From Methanobacteriota archaeon (GTDB lineage: Archaea; Thermoplasmatota; Poseidoniia; Poseidoniales; Thalassarchaeaceae): 44,984 nt of DNA. The notes under the pieces are model-generated. The model ran no database searches. It worked only from the letters and a program-made list of their open reading frames with translations, and was not told the origin of the DNA. This document shows positions 10,501 to 19,154 of the stretch, one piece after another. Each line of letters begins with the position of its first letter. Position 1 is the stretch's first letter. The position numbers and the translations under genes are program-made. The stretch is from positions 1-44,984 of the forward strand of contig PBZE01000006.1 of NCBI GenBank assembly GCA_002730095.1. Reading direction: 5' to 3'.

Positions 10501-13277
10501 TCGACACACATAGTGAGCGCTGTTTCAACGAAATCTCCTATTGATACTGCTTGCTGGTTCTGGTTAGTAACCGGAACCTCAAGATAAGCCTCTAGAACCA
10601 TTTTCTCTCCCGGTCCTAATACCAGAGCGAAAATCTCATCCTCATTTTCGTCGAATAGTCTCAGATCACTTCCCCATAGGGTATTTCCCCAGTCCATGGA
10701 TATTTGATTTTCAGCCGCGTTTCCTATATTTTCAACTACCATCCATGCTCTTGAGAATTCACCAATTAATCCATGTCCTGTACTGAAGGAAGCACCTTCT
10801 GGCCCCCTTATCGACAAACCCCGAGTCCTATTCGCCTCAACTGGAATAATCGACGATACACTGACATTTTCGTCATCATCAAGGGTCATAGTTAGAGCTA
10901 GGAAACCAGAGTCAGATCCGAGTGCTTCTTCTGGAGCACTCACTCCGATGGAAGGGGACCAAGATTCCCCAACAGGGATCTCGATACCCTCTATTCCCCC
11001 AGTTGAAAGATCGGCCCATGTCCATCCCGGTGGTAATCCCGAGTCGTCAATCTGAAGTGACCAGGTGCCAGAGAGTCTGCCTGTCGATCTAATCGAAGGC
11101 TCTGCCGTTTCAGTTTCTCCAGGAGTTACTCTTAGGGGCTGGGACGATGTCTCGAAAGTGACATTGTATGTTGGAATTATAGATAGAATCTTGGAGAATA
11201 AGTCGTTATCAGTTCTTGTTTGGCTGATATTGCCGAAGGGGTCAATTTCCAAACTGAATTGATGGTCCCCTAATGACCCTGCCCATTCCACAGAAAAAGA
11301 CTCGAAAGACCCAGTGCCCGAGGGTGCTACAGGTTGTAATGAAGAGAACCTATGCCTGCCTATTTCTATGCCATCGGCGTAAAGCACAGCATCCACATCG
11401 GAATCTGGATTAGAAGTCCCACTGTTCTCAACGAAAGCAGTAATCTGAACATCTTGTCCAGGATTTGGAGAGGTCGGATCGAATTCTATCCCCCTTCCAT
11501 CAAGCAATGGCCTGATGTCAGCCCTCTCCAAGGAGACTACTGTGCCACCGATTATGATGTCCAGAGTCCCATCGCCATCAATGTCAGCCAATGATGGTGA
11601 AGACCATGTCCTCTGATTCAATTCCAAGTCACTGGACCATTCAGTGCTAATGCCAGACCCCGTGCCCTCCGAACCATCGAATCCCCACAGAGACCTCCCA
11701 AATCCAACTAGTAACTCAGGCTCCCCCGTCCCTTCAATGTCCATCCATACGGGTTGTGAAACCGCTATCTCATCATTTGGAGTGCCACTACTCTGCTCCA
11801 AATCTCTGTGCCAAGCCTCATCAGGACTCGAAGTATCGATATCATCCACGCATCCAGCAATACCGTGCCTTGCCGTAGTAGTCTGCCACCAAGTAACCCA
11901 GCACATTCTATCATGATCCCCATCTCCATCCGTGTCAATAGGCAGTGGGGGGGCGTCTGCATATCCGTTGGGGGCCGAATATGACCACTTCTCGGAACCA
12001 TTGGAAACCTCCAGTCCCCTATATTCTGCCCCATCCAATGTCCCTGATGAGTCGCTATCCGTCGGAATCGTTACTATGATCTCGGGGCTGTTGTCACCAT
12101 CCAGATTTGCAACTACAGGCCCGGGGAGTCTGATATGTGGGACATTGGAGTCGCCATCGAGATTCCCGAGTGATTTTCCATCCCAACTCGGGTCCCCGCT
12201 GGAGGAATCCAGCTTCCAGAGCCACATGGCACCATTTGTTGACTCAGTTGTCGTTAGCATCACATAAGCCGTATTCTCATCGGTCTGAACGAATACTGGA
12301 TCAGATCCGTGGCTCCCATATCTTAGCGTCTTATCCCATAATAATGAAGGTGAGCCAGATGAAGGAAGGGAAATTGCAACAACTTTTGGAGAATTGTCAG
12401 ACTCCTTTATTGCAGAAATGACCAGCTCCGCATCTCCATCCAGATCCAAGTCAGCGAGTAGGGGCTGAGATGTTGGCTTGTGATTTCCCCATATGCTCCC
12501 CGTATATGCTCCCTCTTCGCTGCTTATCATTAGCTCAGTGTCCTCCCACGACCAAATTAGTTGATTGTCCTTGTTTCCGCCCGATGACCAGCCAGTGACG
12601 CTACACGATAGGACAGGAGACCATGCATCAACCTGCATCTTGACGTCACTGCCAACAATTATGTCGTAAACAAGAATTATTTCAGGCCCTCCTGTCCCAT
12701 CTATGTCAACAATCATTGGCGAAGCCTTGACTTTCTCAGTCTGTCCCAAATTGACTTCCCATGCCAAATCAGAGTCCTCTCCCTCAACAATTCGAAGATA
12801 GCTATCGCCAGAAGAAGAATCTGTTTGTACTATTACTGTGAAAAGAGAGCTCCCGCCGCATCTTTCAGAGGAATCCGGATCAACTACCAGGGCTTCACTA
12901 AAGTCTCCAATTGGGGTCCCTAGCGAGTCCGTACCTATGTCGTAGTTTCCATATTCCCAGTTAATCACTGGGTCTGTAATCGAAGTCAGGGAAATATTAC
13001 TTCCCAGAGGGTCATGCCCCGGACTTTCAGAAATCCTATCTGGCGTCCTCCCTGGTTGAGGCCAAGGCTGACCTCCATCGACCCATGGATCACTGGAACT
13101 AGTTTTTGATACGTAATCAACATTTGACTGAGACAGATTATTGTTGAAATCCGAGAAAAGCGGATATGCAATAACTAGGAGCATTAGTACGGAAATAATT
13201 AGTGCTCCGCCACGCCTAGTTCGGACGTCTCGTACTCTGAGGGGCACCATCAGATTAGCAGATGGTATTTGGAACAC
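7587..13277 (-). CDS. Giant surface protein: N-terminal TM, FG-GAP/VCBS-like propeller, CARDB domain, repeated NEW3/CARDB-like Ig-type domains, C-terminal TM, cytoplasmic charged coiled-coil tail
   Basis: PMIVDIDGTGGPEIILVYD, PLLADLDLDGDAELVISA, PVVANLDGDNSPEIIVTI, PSLADIDGDGTLDIIIGG; PGQDVQITAFVENSGTSNPDSDVDAVLYADG; many N-x-G-N motifs; TM near ASASLVIGISIAFAWMA; tail EMMEKTRLAVEKKALERKSRLSQRRDELEIKK. Start may be internal at 13250 (MVPLRVRDVRTRRGG). Confidence 0.9.
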   Translation of the reverse strand: MFQIPSANLMVPLRVRDVRTRRGGALIISVLMLLVIAYPLFSDFNNNLSQSNVDYVSKTSSSDPWVDGGQPWPQPGRTPDRISESPGHDPLGSNISLTSITDPVINWEYGNYDIGTDSLGTPIGDFSEALVVDPDSSERCGGSSLFTVIVQTDSSSGDSYLRIVEGEDSDLAWEVNLGQTEKVKASPMIVDIDGTGGPEIILVYDIIVGSDVKMQVDAWSPVLSCSVTGWSSGGNKDNQLIWSWEDTELMISSEEGAYTGSIWGNHKPTSQPLLADLDLDGDAELVISAIKESDNSPKVVAISLPSSGSPSLLWDKTLRYGSHGSDPVFVQTDENTAYVMLTTTESTNGAMWLWKLDSSSGDPSWDGKSLGNLDGDSNVPHIRLPGPVVANLDGDNSPEIIVTIPTDSDSSGTLDGAEYRGLEVSNGSEKWSYSAPNGYADAPPLPIDTDGDGDHDRMCWVTWWQTTTARHGIAGCVDDIDTSSPDEAWHRDLEQSSGTPNDEIAVSQPVWMDIEGTGEPELLVGFGRSLWGFDGSEGTGSGISTEWSSDLELNQRTWSSPSLADIDGDGTLDIIIGGTVVSLERADIRPLLDGRGIEFDPTSPNPGQDVQITAFVENSGTSNPDSDVDAVLYADGIEIGRHRFSSLQPVAPSGTGSFESFSVEWAGSLGDHQFSLEIDPFGNISQTRTDNDLFSKILSIIPTYNVTFETSSQPLRVTPGETETAEPSIRSTGRLSGTWSLQIDDSGLPPGWTWADLSTGGIEGIEIPVGESWSPSIGVSAPEEALGSDSGFLALTMTLDDDENVSVSSIIPVEANRTRGLSIRGPEGASFSTGHGLIGEFSRAWMVVENIGNAAENQISMDWGNTLWGSDLRLFDENEDEIFALVLGPGEKMVLEAYLEVPVTNQNQQAVSIGDFVETALTMCVDGDEACQTVDLTFIASGVVSRSHIRSVPTTNLQWNIEADRPSESDTLTWSLSSAGMAKTGWIWSASGDLMINGDFVTMDVTSGTGEGILSLDLPDSAAPAFHYFEDPSNESADHSLIFSLEVLQIYRSSMIVSAPSEQPLLVDVDEEALVVLRLENPGNGYDSYELGYSLVMDENISEDPGIIVSFSRDTVSLSAGSLTTVPITVVLPENTPARVPIRILFEMRSLGDIDSSSLVEIAFEARQDHQWDIYPYFVTQEGEIEGDGAMVTADPGEIFRMNVIATNIGNLDDDLELITSTSITLENGDVSTDWTSYGDSVSNVGVNESEIMEISTTIPIDAWSGSEVEVTVTAFSRGQEVSAFSFSVESGHVPSWNAIVNQASLEVDPEGSEVLLSVVQTGNSPSRPYISMFVSGESGWHIGEIEDLPIIEPGESAPLLLNITPPENAVHGRAVELTLRIKEGDSTGLSEIVFPLRVSATHDFSLIGFGDWVVSENGGYPLALVENTGNSPSTISFMVLSLPSGWNVSGEGNVIMGVGEISGVPLEVIPDKSWEGDVKTIRILASDTEGNQREISLDTRKEDYSWANSPVIISTSGDQYVMRIHGTDSNSVVIDSETGSLPWMGPIGWLWDSEIEKNGSFTVDSTVSLEYRSWVSNTPSRMASCSIGGEVASVQASCTILNGTENFEFTIILSDDQGSMIDSISSDVGPGLSSGVVNLSSEGWNPAPGYSELTLRVIDSRGIEVTSTSQIFDVRRNDWNVGLVGLQISGTGDGQEISILTKRSNQQILDDSICKILVEAGSYSEEYYVDMSESSALAPRPTIERPDVSDGVELVATISCEFPWDQDSDSTDNEARIVLSGSENSEGGFSDSSTAIASASLVIGISIAFAWMAKNFRESREMMEKTRLAVEKKALERKSRLSQRRDELEIKKESPVEESGDEIIQEVADTSDLSEPEDEEMDVFEQRLNRLRSGK
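11510..12780 (-). repeat. FG-GAP/VCBS-like DxDxDG propeller repeats within the giant surface protein
   Basis: At least six repeats of the form (P/A)-x-x-x-D-h-D-G-x-G-x-x-E-h-h-h; approximate boundaries. Confidence 0.75.
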
Positions 13278-13303
13278 ACTTGAACGTTCGCACCATATTC
13301 TCT

Positions 13304-13322
13304 CTCAGACCGTAGGTCTGAG
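13304..13322. promoter_or_regulatory. Perfect inverted repeat between the divergent surface-protein and rpoE' genes
   Basis: CTCAGACC-GTA-GGTCTGAG, 8-bp perfect arms. Confidence 0.55.
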
Positions 13323-13374
13323 TGATTATCGGGCATAGCCAAGCATCAATTGGCATCCGCTGCGCTTATACAGA

Positions 13375-13462
13375 GGAGGCAAGTCGCGAGACCCGCGGAC
13401 TTCTCCTCCAGAGGCTCAGCCGATGAAGGACGGGAGGGAAACCCCCCGTCCTGGAGAGCCTC
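13375..13462 (+). ncRNA. Candidate structured leader of rpoE' mRNA (two adjacent hairpins)
   Basis: Hairpin 1: GGAGG-c-AAGTC-GCG-[AGACC]-CGC-g-GACTT-ct-CCTCC (13375-13409). Hairpin 2: GAGGCTC-[internal loop]-GGACGGG-A-GG-[GAAA]-CC-C-CCCGTCC-TGGA-GAGCCTC (13411-13462). Confidence 0.5.
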
Positions 13463-13490
13463 GGAGAGGTCTGTAAACGGAGGAAAAAAA

Positions 13491-14039
13491 ATGTACAGTA
13501 TAGTTGAGAGAGAGGACACAATCCGCATTCCCGCTGAATACATTCGAGAAGGGCAGAGTCTCGTAGATCATATTGACAGTCTAGCCAATGATGCATTCGA
13601 AGGAAGATTCGATGCTGATGAGAACTACACGGTATTGACATTCGACCACAAACCAGTAGGAAGAGGCAGAATAATCCATGGAGACGGCGCCATTTATCAG
13701 GCTGTTAGTTTCAAAGCACTCCTCTTCAATATGGAGAATAATGAAGTCGTAGACGGATATGTCTCGGACGTCTCAGAATATGGTGCGTTCGTCAGAATTG
13801 GCCCCGTAGAGGCCCTTCTTCACAAGTCACAGATCCTCGATGAACCAATACAGGTCAATATGGGCGTAAGAAGAATCGAGGGAGCTCAGTCAGGAAAGCA
13901 CATCGAGGAGGGATCCCATGTACGTTCAAGAGTTGTATCAAAAGCAATTAATCAGAACGATCCAAGGGCTAGTAAGATAGGACTCAACTGTAAGATGGAC
14001 GGCCTCGGAGCCGCAAGTTGGTTGAAGGAGACTGATTAG
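13491..14039 (+). CDS. rpoE1: DNA-directed RNA polymerase subunit E' (Rpb7-like, S1 domain)
   Basis: MYSIVEREDTIRIPAEYI...GRIIHGDGAIYQAVSFKALLFNMENNEVVDGYVSDVSEYGAFVRIGPVEALLHKSQI; ATG 13491 preceded by GGAGG. The track ORF start at 13350 runs through the hairpins and is probably spurious. Confidence 0.93.
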   Translation: MYSIVEREDTIRIPAEYIREGQSLVDHIDSLANDAFEGRFDADENYTVLTFDHKPVGRGRIIHGDGAIYQAVSFKALLFNMENNEVVDGYVSDVSEYGAFVRIGPVEALLHKSQILDEPIQVNMGVRRIEGAQSGKHIEEGSHVRSRVVSKAINQNDPRASKIGLNCKMDGLGAASWLKETD

Positions 14040-14040
14040 A

Positions 14041-14259
14041 ATGGCCAAGCAACCATTCGCATGCGGGGAGTGCAACCAAATCCTCCCTGATCCTGAGAAG
14101 AGGAGTGAACCTCCTCAGTGCCCTCACTGCCCAAACTCTCCAGTCACCACAGACTGGCAAGGATTTGTGGTCATTCTTAACCCAGGCAGGTCTGAAGTAG
14201 CCAAGAGATTGAATATTACTAGGCCCGGGAATTATGCACTCAAGGTGAACATTAGATAG
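14041..14259 (+). CDS. spt4: Transcription elongation factor Spt4 (RpoE'')
   Basis: CGECNQILP...CPHCPNSPVTTDWQGFVVILNPGRSEVAKRLNITRPGNYALKV. Confidence 0.95.
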   Translation: MAKQPFACGECNQILPDPEKRSEPPQCPHCPNSPVTTDWQGFVVILNPGRSEVAKRLNITRPGNYALKVNIR

Positions 14260-14267
14260 GTGATTTT

Positions 14268-14573
14268 ATGCAGGTAATTGAAAGAAAAGATAACCCATTG
14301 CTCAACAGGGTAGAGATTAGATTTGTTTGGGACCATCCAAATTCTCCAACTCCTGACTTATCACAGATGGTTGCCGCTGCTGCTAAAGTAGAACCAGGGG
14401 CAAAGGAAGAACTAGTATTCATCAAGGACGTATCTACGAGATTCGGGATGCCAAGGACAACAGGACTGGCACTGATATATTCCTCTGCCGAGGCATCAAC
14501 GATCGAGCCTAACTTCATTGTCGAAAGGCACAAGAGAGTCAGGGGCGATGATTCTGAAGGAGGGGATGAGTAA
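14268..14573 (+). CDS. rps24e: 30S ribosomal protein S24e
   Basis: [21 protein letters not shown]...[24 protein letters not shown]. Confidence 0.93.
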   Translation: MQVIERKDNPLLNRVEIRFVWDHPNSPTPDLSQMVAAAAKVEPGAKEELVFIKDVSTRFGMPRTTGLALIYSSAEASTIEPNFIVERHKRVRGDDSEGGDE

Positions 14574-14743
14574 TGTCAGACGGACCAAATCCCAATGCCA
14601 AGTGGTCTAAGTACAAATTTGATGACGATGGCAAGCTAACTCCCCGTGAGTTCTGCCCTACTTGTGGAGAAGGCGTATTTCTGGCCGTGCACAAAGATCG
14701 CAAGTCATGCGGGAAGTGTGGATTCACTGTCTCTCTAGATTAG
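14573..14743 (+). CDS. rps27ae: 30S ribosomal protein S27ae (missing from ORF track, 56 aa)
   Basis: ATG overlaps the S24e [59 protein letters not shown] with a C-x2-C...C-x2-C zinc motif. Confidence 0.93.
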   Translation: MSDGPNPNAKWSKYKFDDDGKLTPREFCPTCGEGVFLAVHKDRKSCGKCGFTVSLD

Positions 14744-15800
14744 AGTCAATAGGGTAAGAAAAAGCTCCCCATAAGCCGCTGTTTGTCAGCACCTTATCGC
14801 CAAGAAGTGATACTCCAATCTCATCTCTTGAGCAGGTTCGACTCACCAAAATTCTTCCGGACGAAACTTCCCTCTGCATCATCCCATCATGCCTCCAGCC
14901 AGTCCACTTCCATCCTCTCGAAAAGGGGACGGCATCTAGTACTGGACCCGGTACATTCACGATCTCAGGTTTAGTAAATAAATCAGATAGAAATGCAACA
15001 TTTCTGCCGTGAAGCATAATTATCCAACCACAGTCTTCGTTATGCATGACTCTGTGAACTCTTCCGGGTAGATTAGGAAGGATTCCGTTACTTTTCTCTA
15101 TTCCTCTGGAAACTGAAATGATTGAGAACCCTCCAGAGGAAGTGAAACAATACAATTCGTCTCCCATATGGATCATCGAGACAATAGAATCCATACGCGC
15201 AAGATCTTCTAGTTCTCTCCATACTGGATAAGGGGAACGCCAAATCTCCCGGGCTTCAGAGTCAATCATGTAAATTCCAGTTCTGAGACATGCGAATGCC
15301 AAGCATTCTCCAACTTTGCACATTGCAACGGGCTCAGACTGCAGCTCCCTTGTCCAGATAGCTGAATTACTTACATGTCGTGTTTGTTCTCCATCTTGCC
15401 CTTCCGATTGTATGCCTGCATCGGACCACATTTCTCCCAATGAAAACGAGCTCATGAAGGCCTTTCGAATCTCTCCGTTGGCCCACGAGCCTACCCATCT
15501 TCCAGAAATAATTGCCCCACAGGATGAAGCACCACTAAATGGGTATGCAATATCATGTACCTGAGAATCGCCGTTGGATATCTTCAGTACCTCTCCATCT
15601 GAACCTATGGCCAAAGAGTATTTTTCCCCCTTATCAATCCTGATTGGATTGAACCCAATACCACTGTTCATGTCATTTCCGACATGTTCTACTGCTTGAA
15701 GGTGTGGCTGTGGTATTGAATACATGTGCCCTATCCGAATCATGGTAACTTTGGTCCTGTGCTCACTCTCAGACGAAGCTTCAGTAAATATCAGGGACAA
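14724..15800 (-). CDS. Hypothetical protein, possible beta-propeller; N-terminus probably internal
   Basis: Long ORF with beta-rich periodic sequence (for example [37 protein letters not shown]); 5' end overlaps dtdA so a start at a later ATG (for example [10 protein letters not shown]) is likely. Confidence 0.6.
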   Translation of the reverse strand: MSLIFTEASSESEHRTKVTMIRIGHMYSIPQPHLQAVEHVGNDMNSGIGFNPIRIDKGEKYSLAIGSDGEVLKISNGDSQVHDIAYPFSGASSCGAIISGRWVGSWANGEIRKAFMSSFSLGEMWSDAGIQSEGQDGEQTRHVSNSAIWTRELQSEPVAMCKVGECLAFACLRTGIYMIDSEAREIWRSPYPVWRELEDLARMDSIVSMIHMGDELYCFTSSGGFSIISVSRGIEKSNGILPNLPGRVHRVMHNEDCGWIIMLHGRNVAFLSDLFTKPEIVNVPGPVLDAVPFSRGWKWTGWRHDGMMQREVSSGRILVSRTCSRDEIGVSLLGDKVLTNSGLWGAFSYPIDSNLERQ

Positions 15801-16686
15801 ACTTCAACAATTCTCCGATTGGTCACCTGAGGAATCATTCGGACATGGGGGAGTCTCAATATCTGTCAATTCAGATGTGCACTTACTTACTATCCAAAAG
15901 ATACATGTCAATGCCGATTCAATCGATAAAATTCACGAGAGAGAATTAGATTGTACAGTAGACGAAGTTCTAGTTCTATCAAGGCATGTTTCGTCCACTG
16001 ATACTCCTGCCATCACATTGCATGCTATCGGACTTCCAGGGGCAAGCCCTGAGGGGGGGCCGGGTAGGTCAGGAGGAGTAAACGGGGTATTGGTGCCTCC
16101 TTCTCCCAGATTCGCCACTATTTTTAGAGAGATGGTGATAGAAGCAAGAAAGAGGAAATTGGATGATCACTTCGATCTTACCATGGAAGCTACACATCAT
16201 GGCCCAGTACTAGAAACTCCAACTCTTTACTTGGAGATAGGGTCTACTGAAATGGATTGGTCGAGAGAAGATGCACTGGAGCTATGGGCTCATCTACTTT
16301 CCAAAGTTCTCGGATTAGAGGATGGTTCCCAAAAAGGAAAATGGATGGGTAGCGGGGATGTTATGATAGGTTTGGGAGGTGGGCATTATGCACCTAGGCA
16401 TAAGGCTGTAGTGGAGAAAGGTAACATGTGGCTGGGTCACATAATCGCAAACTACTCTCTCGACTTCTCAATGTCGGAATCTTCGTCCCTGAATGCACTG
16501 GACGTGCCTTGGAAGAAAACGATAATCGATGCAATCGAATCTACCGAGGCCGCATTTCCCGGAGGGGAGATATTTGTGCATCTGGATAGGAAATCATTCA
16601 AAGGCTGGCAGAGAAGGGAAATAGAGAATTTCCTTTCCCAAAATGAAATTTCTATCCGAAGAGGAAAGGACATCATGCAAGAGTAA
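15742..16686 (+). CDS. dtdA: D-aminoacyl-tRNA deacylase, archaeal DtdA/GEK1 type
   Basis: MEATHHGPVLETPTLYLEIGSTEMDW, GLGGGHYAPRHKAVVEKGNMWLGHIIANYSL; start chosen at MVTLVLCS (track start 15724). Confidence 0.9.
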   Translation: MVTLVLCSLSDEASVNIRDKLQQFSDWSPEESFGHGGVSISVNSDVHLLTIQKIHVNADSIDKIHERELDCTVDEVLVLSRHVSSTDTPAITLHAIGLPGASPEGGPGRSGGVNGVLVPPSPRFATIFREMVIEARKRKLDDHFDLTMEATHHGPVLETPTLYLEIGSTEMDWSREDALELWAHLLSKVLGLEDGSQKGKWMGSGDVMIGLGGGHYAPRHKAVVEKGNMWLGHIIANYSLDFSMSESSSLNALDVPWKKTIIDAIESTEAAFPGGEIFVHLDRKSFKGWQRREIENFLSQNEISIRRGKDIMQE

Positions 16687-16719
16687 TCGTGAAGTCTCTC
16701 CTGCCCCTCCGATCAAAGG

Positions 16720-17676
16720 ATGGCGCTATTGGGGAGGTTGATTGTAGCGACAATGCCACTGGCCCCTAAGTTCATCGTCAGAATGGTCGCTAGTAGATAT
16801 GTCGCGGGCTCAGAACTAGAAGACGCACTATCGACAATGAAGAGACTTTCATCAGAGGGAGCATGTTTCACTGTTGATGTATTGGGCGAGGAAATAACAA
16901 CCTTGGATGAAGCCAGATTCTTCTTGGACGAATACTCATCTCTCATAGATTCCATAGTTGAATCGAAAATCGATGCCCATATCTCAATAAAGCCCACCGC
17001 ATTTGGCCTATTGATAGATTCAGAGTCAGCATATCACAACATTCTCCAGATCACAAAGAAGGCTTCGGAGAATGATATTTTCGTTAGATTAGACATGGAA
17101 GATAGCCGTGTTACGGACTCAACAATTGATATCATGATGAGAATCAGGGATGATGGATTATCAAATATTGGAGTCGTACTCCAGGGGAGGCTATTACGGA
17201 CGATCTCAGACATTGAAGAAATATGTGATAGATTTGGGGCGGATTCCGATTTCCGGATCTGTAAGGGAATATATCTGGAGCCAGAAGAAATCGCTCACAC
17301 GGGCTACCATGGTATCGTAAATGCTACGAACGAAGCAATAGAGGAAATGCTGAAGAGAGGTGCTTACACCGCTATCGCATCTCATGACTTTCCAGTAATC
17401 GATAAGACACTCGAGTTACTACAAAAATACAATCTTCCACCGTCCGGGAATAAGGAGTCGTTTCCAGGCAAGGGCCCTGGATACGAATTTCAGTTCCTCC
17501 TTGGCGTAAGGGGGGACCTAAGAAGGAGACTATCAGAAGAAGGCCATCTGACTAGGATATATGTCCCATATGGAAAGCAGTGGTACGAATATGGAATTAG
17601 GCGATTAAACGAGAATCCCGAAGTAGCTACTCACGTTCTTAAGGCCCTTCTGATGCCATGGACTAACAGGAAATGA
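16720..17676 (+). CDS. Proline dehydrogenase
   Basis: CFTVDVLGEEITTLDEARFFLDEY, ISIKPTAFGLLID, VRLDMEDSRVTDSTIDI, GVVLQGRLLRTISDIEEI, FRICKGIYLEP, ATHVLKALL. Confidence 0.88.
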   Translation: MALLGRLIVATMPLAPKFIVRMVASRYVAGSELEDALSTMKRLSSEGACFTVDVLGEEITTLDEARFFLDEYSSLIDSIVESKIDAHISIKPTAFGLLIDSESAYHNILQITKKASENDIFVRLDMEDSRVTDSTIDIMMRIRDDGLSNIGVVLQGRLLRTISDIEEICDRFGADSDFRICKGIYLEPEEIAHTGYHGIVNATNEAIEEMLKRGAYTAIASHDFPVIDKTLELLQKYNLPPSGNKESFPGKGPGYEFQFLLGVRGDLRRRLSEEGHLTRIYVPYGKQWYEYGIRRLNENPEVATHVLKALLMPWTNRK

Positions 17677-18282
17677 CTAGCTCTTAACAACAGGATGCAA
17701 GTACATTCTACGTATGTCGGCAGCCACTCTTTTTCCTCTAAGTGTCCTCCCTTCACCAGTATGTATGGCCCTTATTCTCCATCTCCTGCCATCGATTCTC
17801 ATTACTGTTCCACAAGAAAACTCCTTCTCAGGATCACAATCTATTGTAGAGGATACACTGTTTTCCTCGTCGGTTAACGTAATCTTGACCACACATGTGT
17901 CTTTGTTAACGGACCACATTGAAACTATTTCTCGAGCCAAACAGGAATCAGCCGATATTTTGTCTCCAATCTCTATTCTAGTCACAGACCAATGGGAATC
18001 CTCAAACTGGAATAGATCCCCAACCGAGATGATTTCATCGGAGTCAGACTCCAACATTACAGATTTGCTATCTTCCCCCTTGGAGAGTGTGACCTTGACT
18101 TTCACGGATGCTGCCGGCCTTAAGTTCAAAAGATGCACCTCAGAACACTCCAAGCACCTAACCAGTAAGTCCTCCCCCTTGCCCTTAGGGGACCTCTTGA
18201 GAATGGCATGCTCGGTCATGGATGAACATCCAGGGCACTCTGTGACGTCCGCCACTCTGCCGTCATCGGCCTCCTCGTTCAT
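17677..18282 (-). CDS. HVO_0476-family zinc-finger protein
   Basis: VTECPGCSSMTEHAILKRSPKGKGEDLLVRCLECSEVHLL...RRWRIRAIHTGEGRTLRGKRVAADIRRMYLHPV. Confidence 0.82.
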   Translation of the reverse strand: MNEEADDGRVADVTECPGCSSMTEHAILKRSPKGKGEDLLVRCLECSEVHLLNLRPAASVKVKVTLSKGEDSKSVMLESDSDEIISVGDLFQFEDSHWSVTRIEIGDKISADSCLAREIVSMWSVNKDTCVVKITLTDEENSVSSTIDCDPEKEFSCGTVMRIDGRRWRIRAIHTGEGRTLRGKRVAADIRRMYLHPVVKS

Positions 18283-18338
18283 GAACCTCCGGCCCGAACG
18301 ACTCTCTTGAAGGCATCCTCAAAGACTAATCTTGAATA

Positions 18339-19154
18339 ATGGTGCTACTATCCCTAATCATGGGCACTGGTGCTGATGGGTTCGGATTGCCTCAAATGTC
18401 CCAAGGTGAGATGCTGGAAAGGCTTCTCTCAGAAGATCCAGATAGATCGGATAAGGAGCCTGAGATCGCTTCTTCAATAGGAGAGCAGATGCTATTGATG
18501 GGGCTCAGGACTATGCCTAGGTCAATGAGGGCTAGGATTAGGGATATTTCATCGAGGGTCCCCCTAGGTAATGCAATCCTAGTCGGAGGGGGGATAGGCC
18601 ATCTTTCAGCGTGGCTTTTTGACCTCTGGTGTGGAAATCCTGTCGAAGAAAACCATGTCCCAAAGAAAACACCAGACTCATTTATCATCATAGAAGAGGG
18701 GGCCAGATTTGGGGTAATAATTGACAGGCTGATCAGAAGATACAACGCTGAGTCATGGTCTAGGGTGATGGCGAAACCTTGGTCGGAGATTACTGCAGAG
18801 GTCGCAAGCTGGTCAGCAGCAGCAGCTTCACTTCCTTCATCGGCTAGACCTAGTGACATCCCACTACCTGTCTCTCTGGTAATAATAGATCTCCCTGACT
18901 CCGAAAGGCCCGCAGCCGCCTCTTCAGCATTCGATATATTATCTCCTGACGGCCTCTTGATTGTACCAGAACCCGAGGTTCCAACAGGGGATGTAGGTGT
19001 TCCTGAGGAGGGCGCAGAGCCAACTATCGCGCAGGCAAAGGTTTTGGCATTCAATCAATGGATCTCTTTCATTAAGAATGTTAGCGAGCATCACTCCATA
19101 TCCTTTGTCGAGCTCAGTGGCGGAACACTCGCAGTTATCCGTCGTATGGCCTGA
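18339..19154 (+). CDS. Putative SAM-dependent methyltransferase-like protein (Rossmann-like)
   Basis: NAILVGGGIGHLSAWLFDLW, FIIIEEGARFGVIIDRLI, LVIIDLPDSERPAAASSAFDILSPDGLLIVPE resembles O-methyltransferase motif order, but weakly. Confidence 0.45.
   Translation: MVLLSLIMGTGADGFGLPQMSQGEMLERLLSEDPDRSDKEPEIASSIGEQMLLMGLRTMPRSMRARIRDISSRVPLGNAILVGGGIGHLSAWLFDLWCGNPVEENHVPKKTPDSFIIIEEGARFGVIIDRLIRRYNAESWSRVMAKPWSEITAEVASWSAAAASLPSSARPSDIPLPVSLVIIDLPDSERPAAASSAFDILSPDGLLIVPEPEVPTGDVGVPEEGAEPTIAQAKVLAFNQWISFIKNVSEHHSISFVELSGGTLAVIRRMA

Noticed and set aside
13375-13400. GGAGGCAAGTC resembles the RNase P RNA CR-I motif (GGAGGAAAGUCC)
   Set aside because: Here the segment pairs locally with CCTCC/GACTT to make a simple hairpin. 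No CR-V (ACAGAANNNGGCUUA-like) or other conserved regions are present, and the space before rpoE' is too short.
13418-13462. CCGATGA next to a stem suggested a hammerhead ribozyme core
   Set aside because: The required CUGAUGA is imperfect, there is no GAAA after stem II, and there is no NUH cleavage site in the right place.
13350-13490. N-terminal extension of RpoE' in the ORF track
   Set aside because: The extension is Arg/Ser-rich, lacks Rpb7 homology and coincides with two perfect hairpins; the RBS (GGAGG) precedes ATG 13491.
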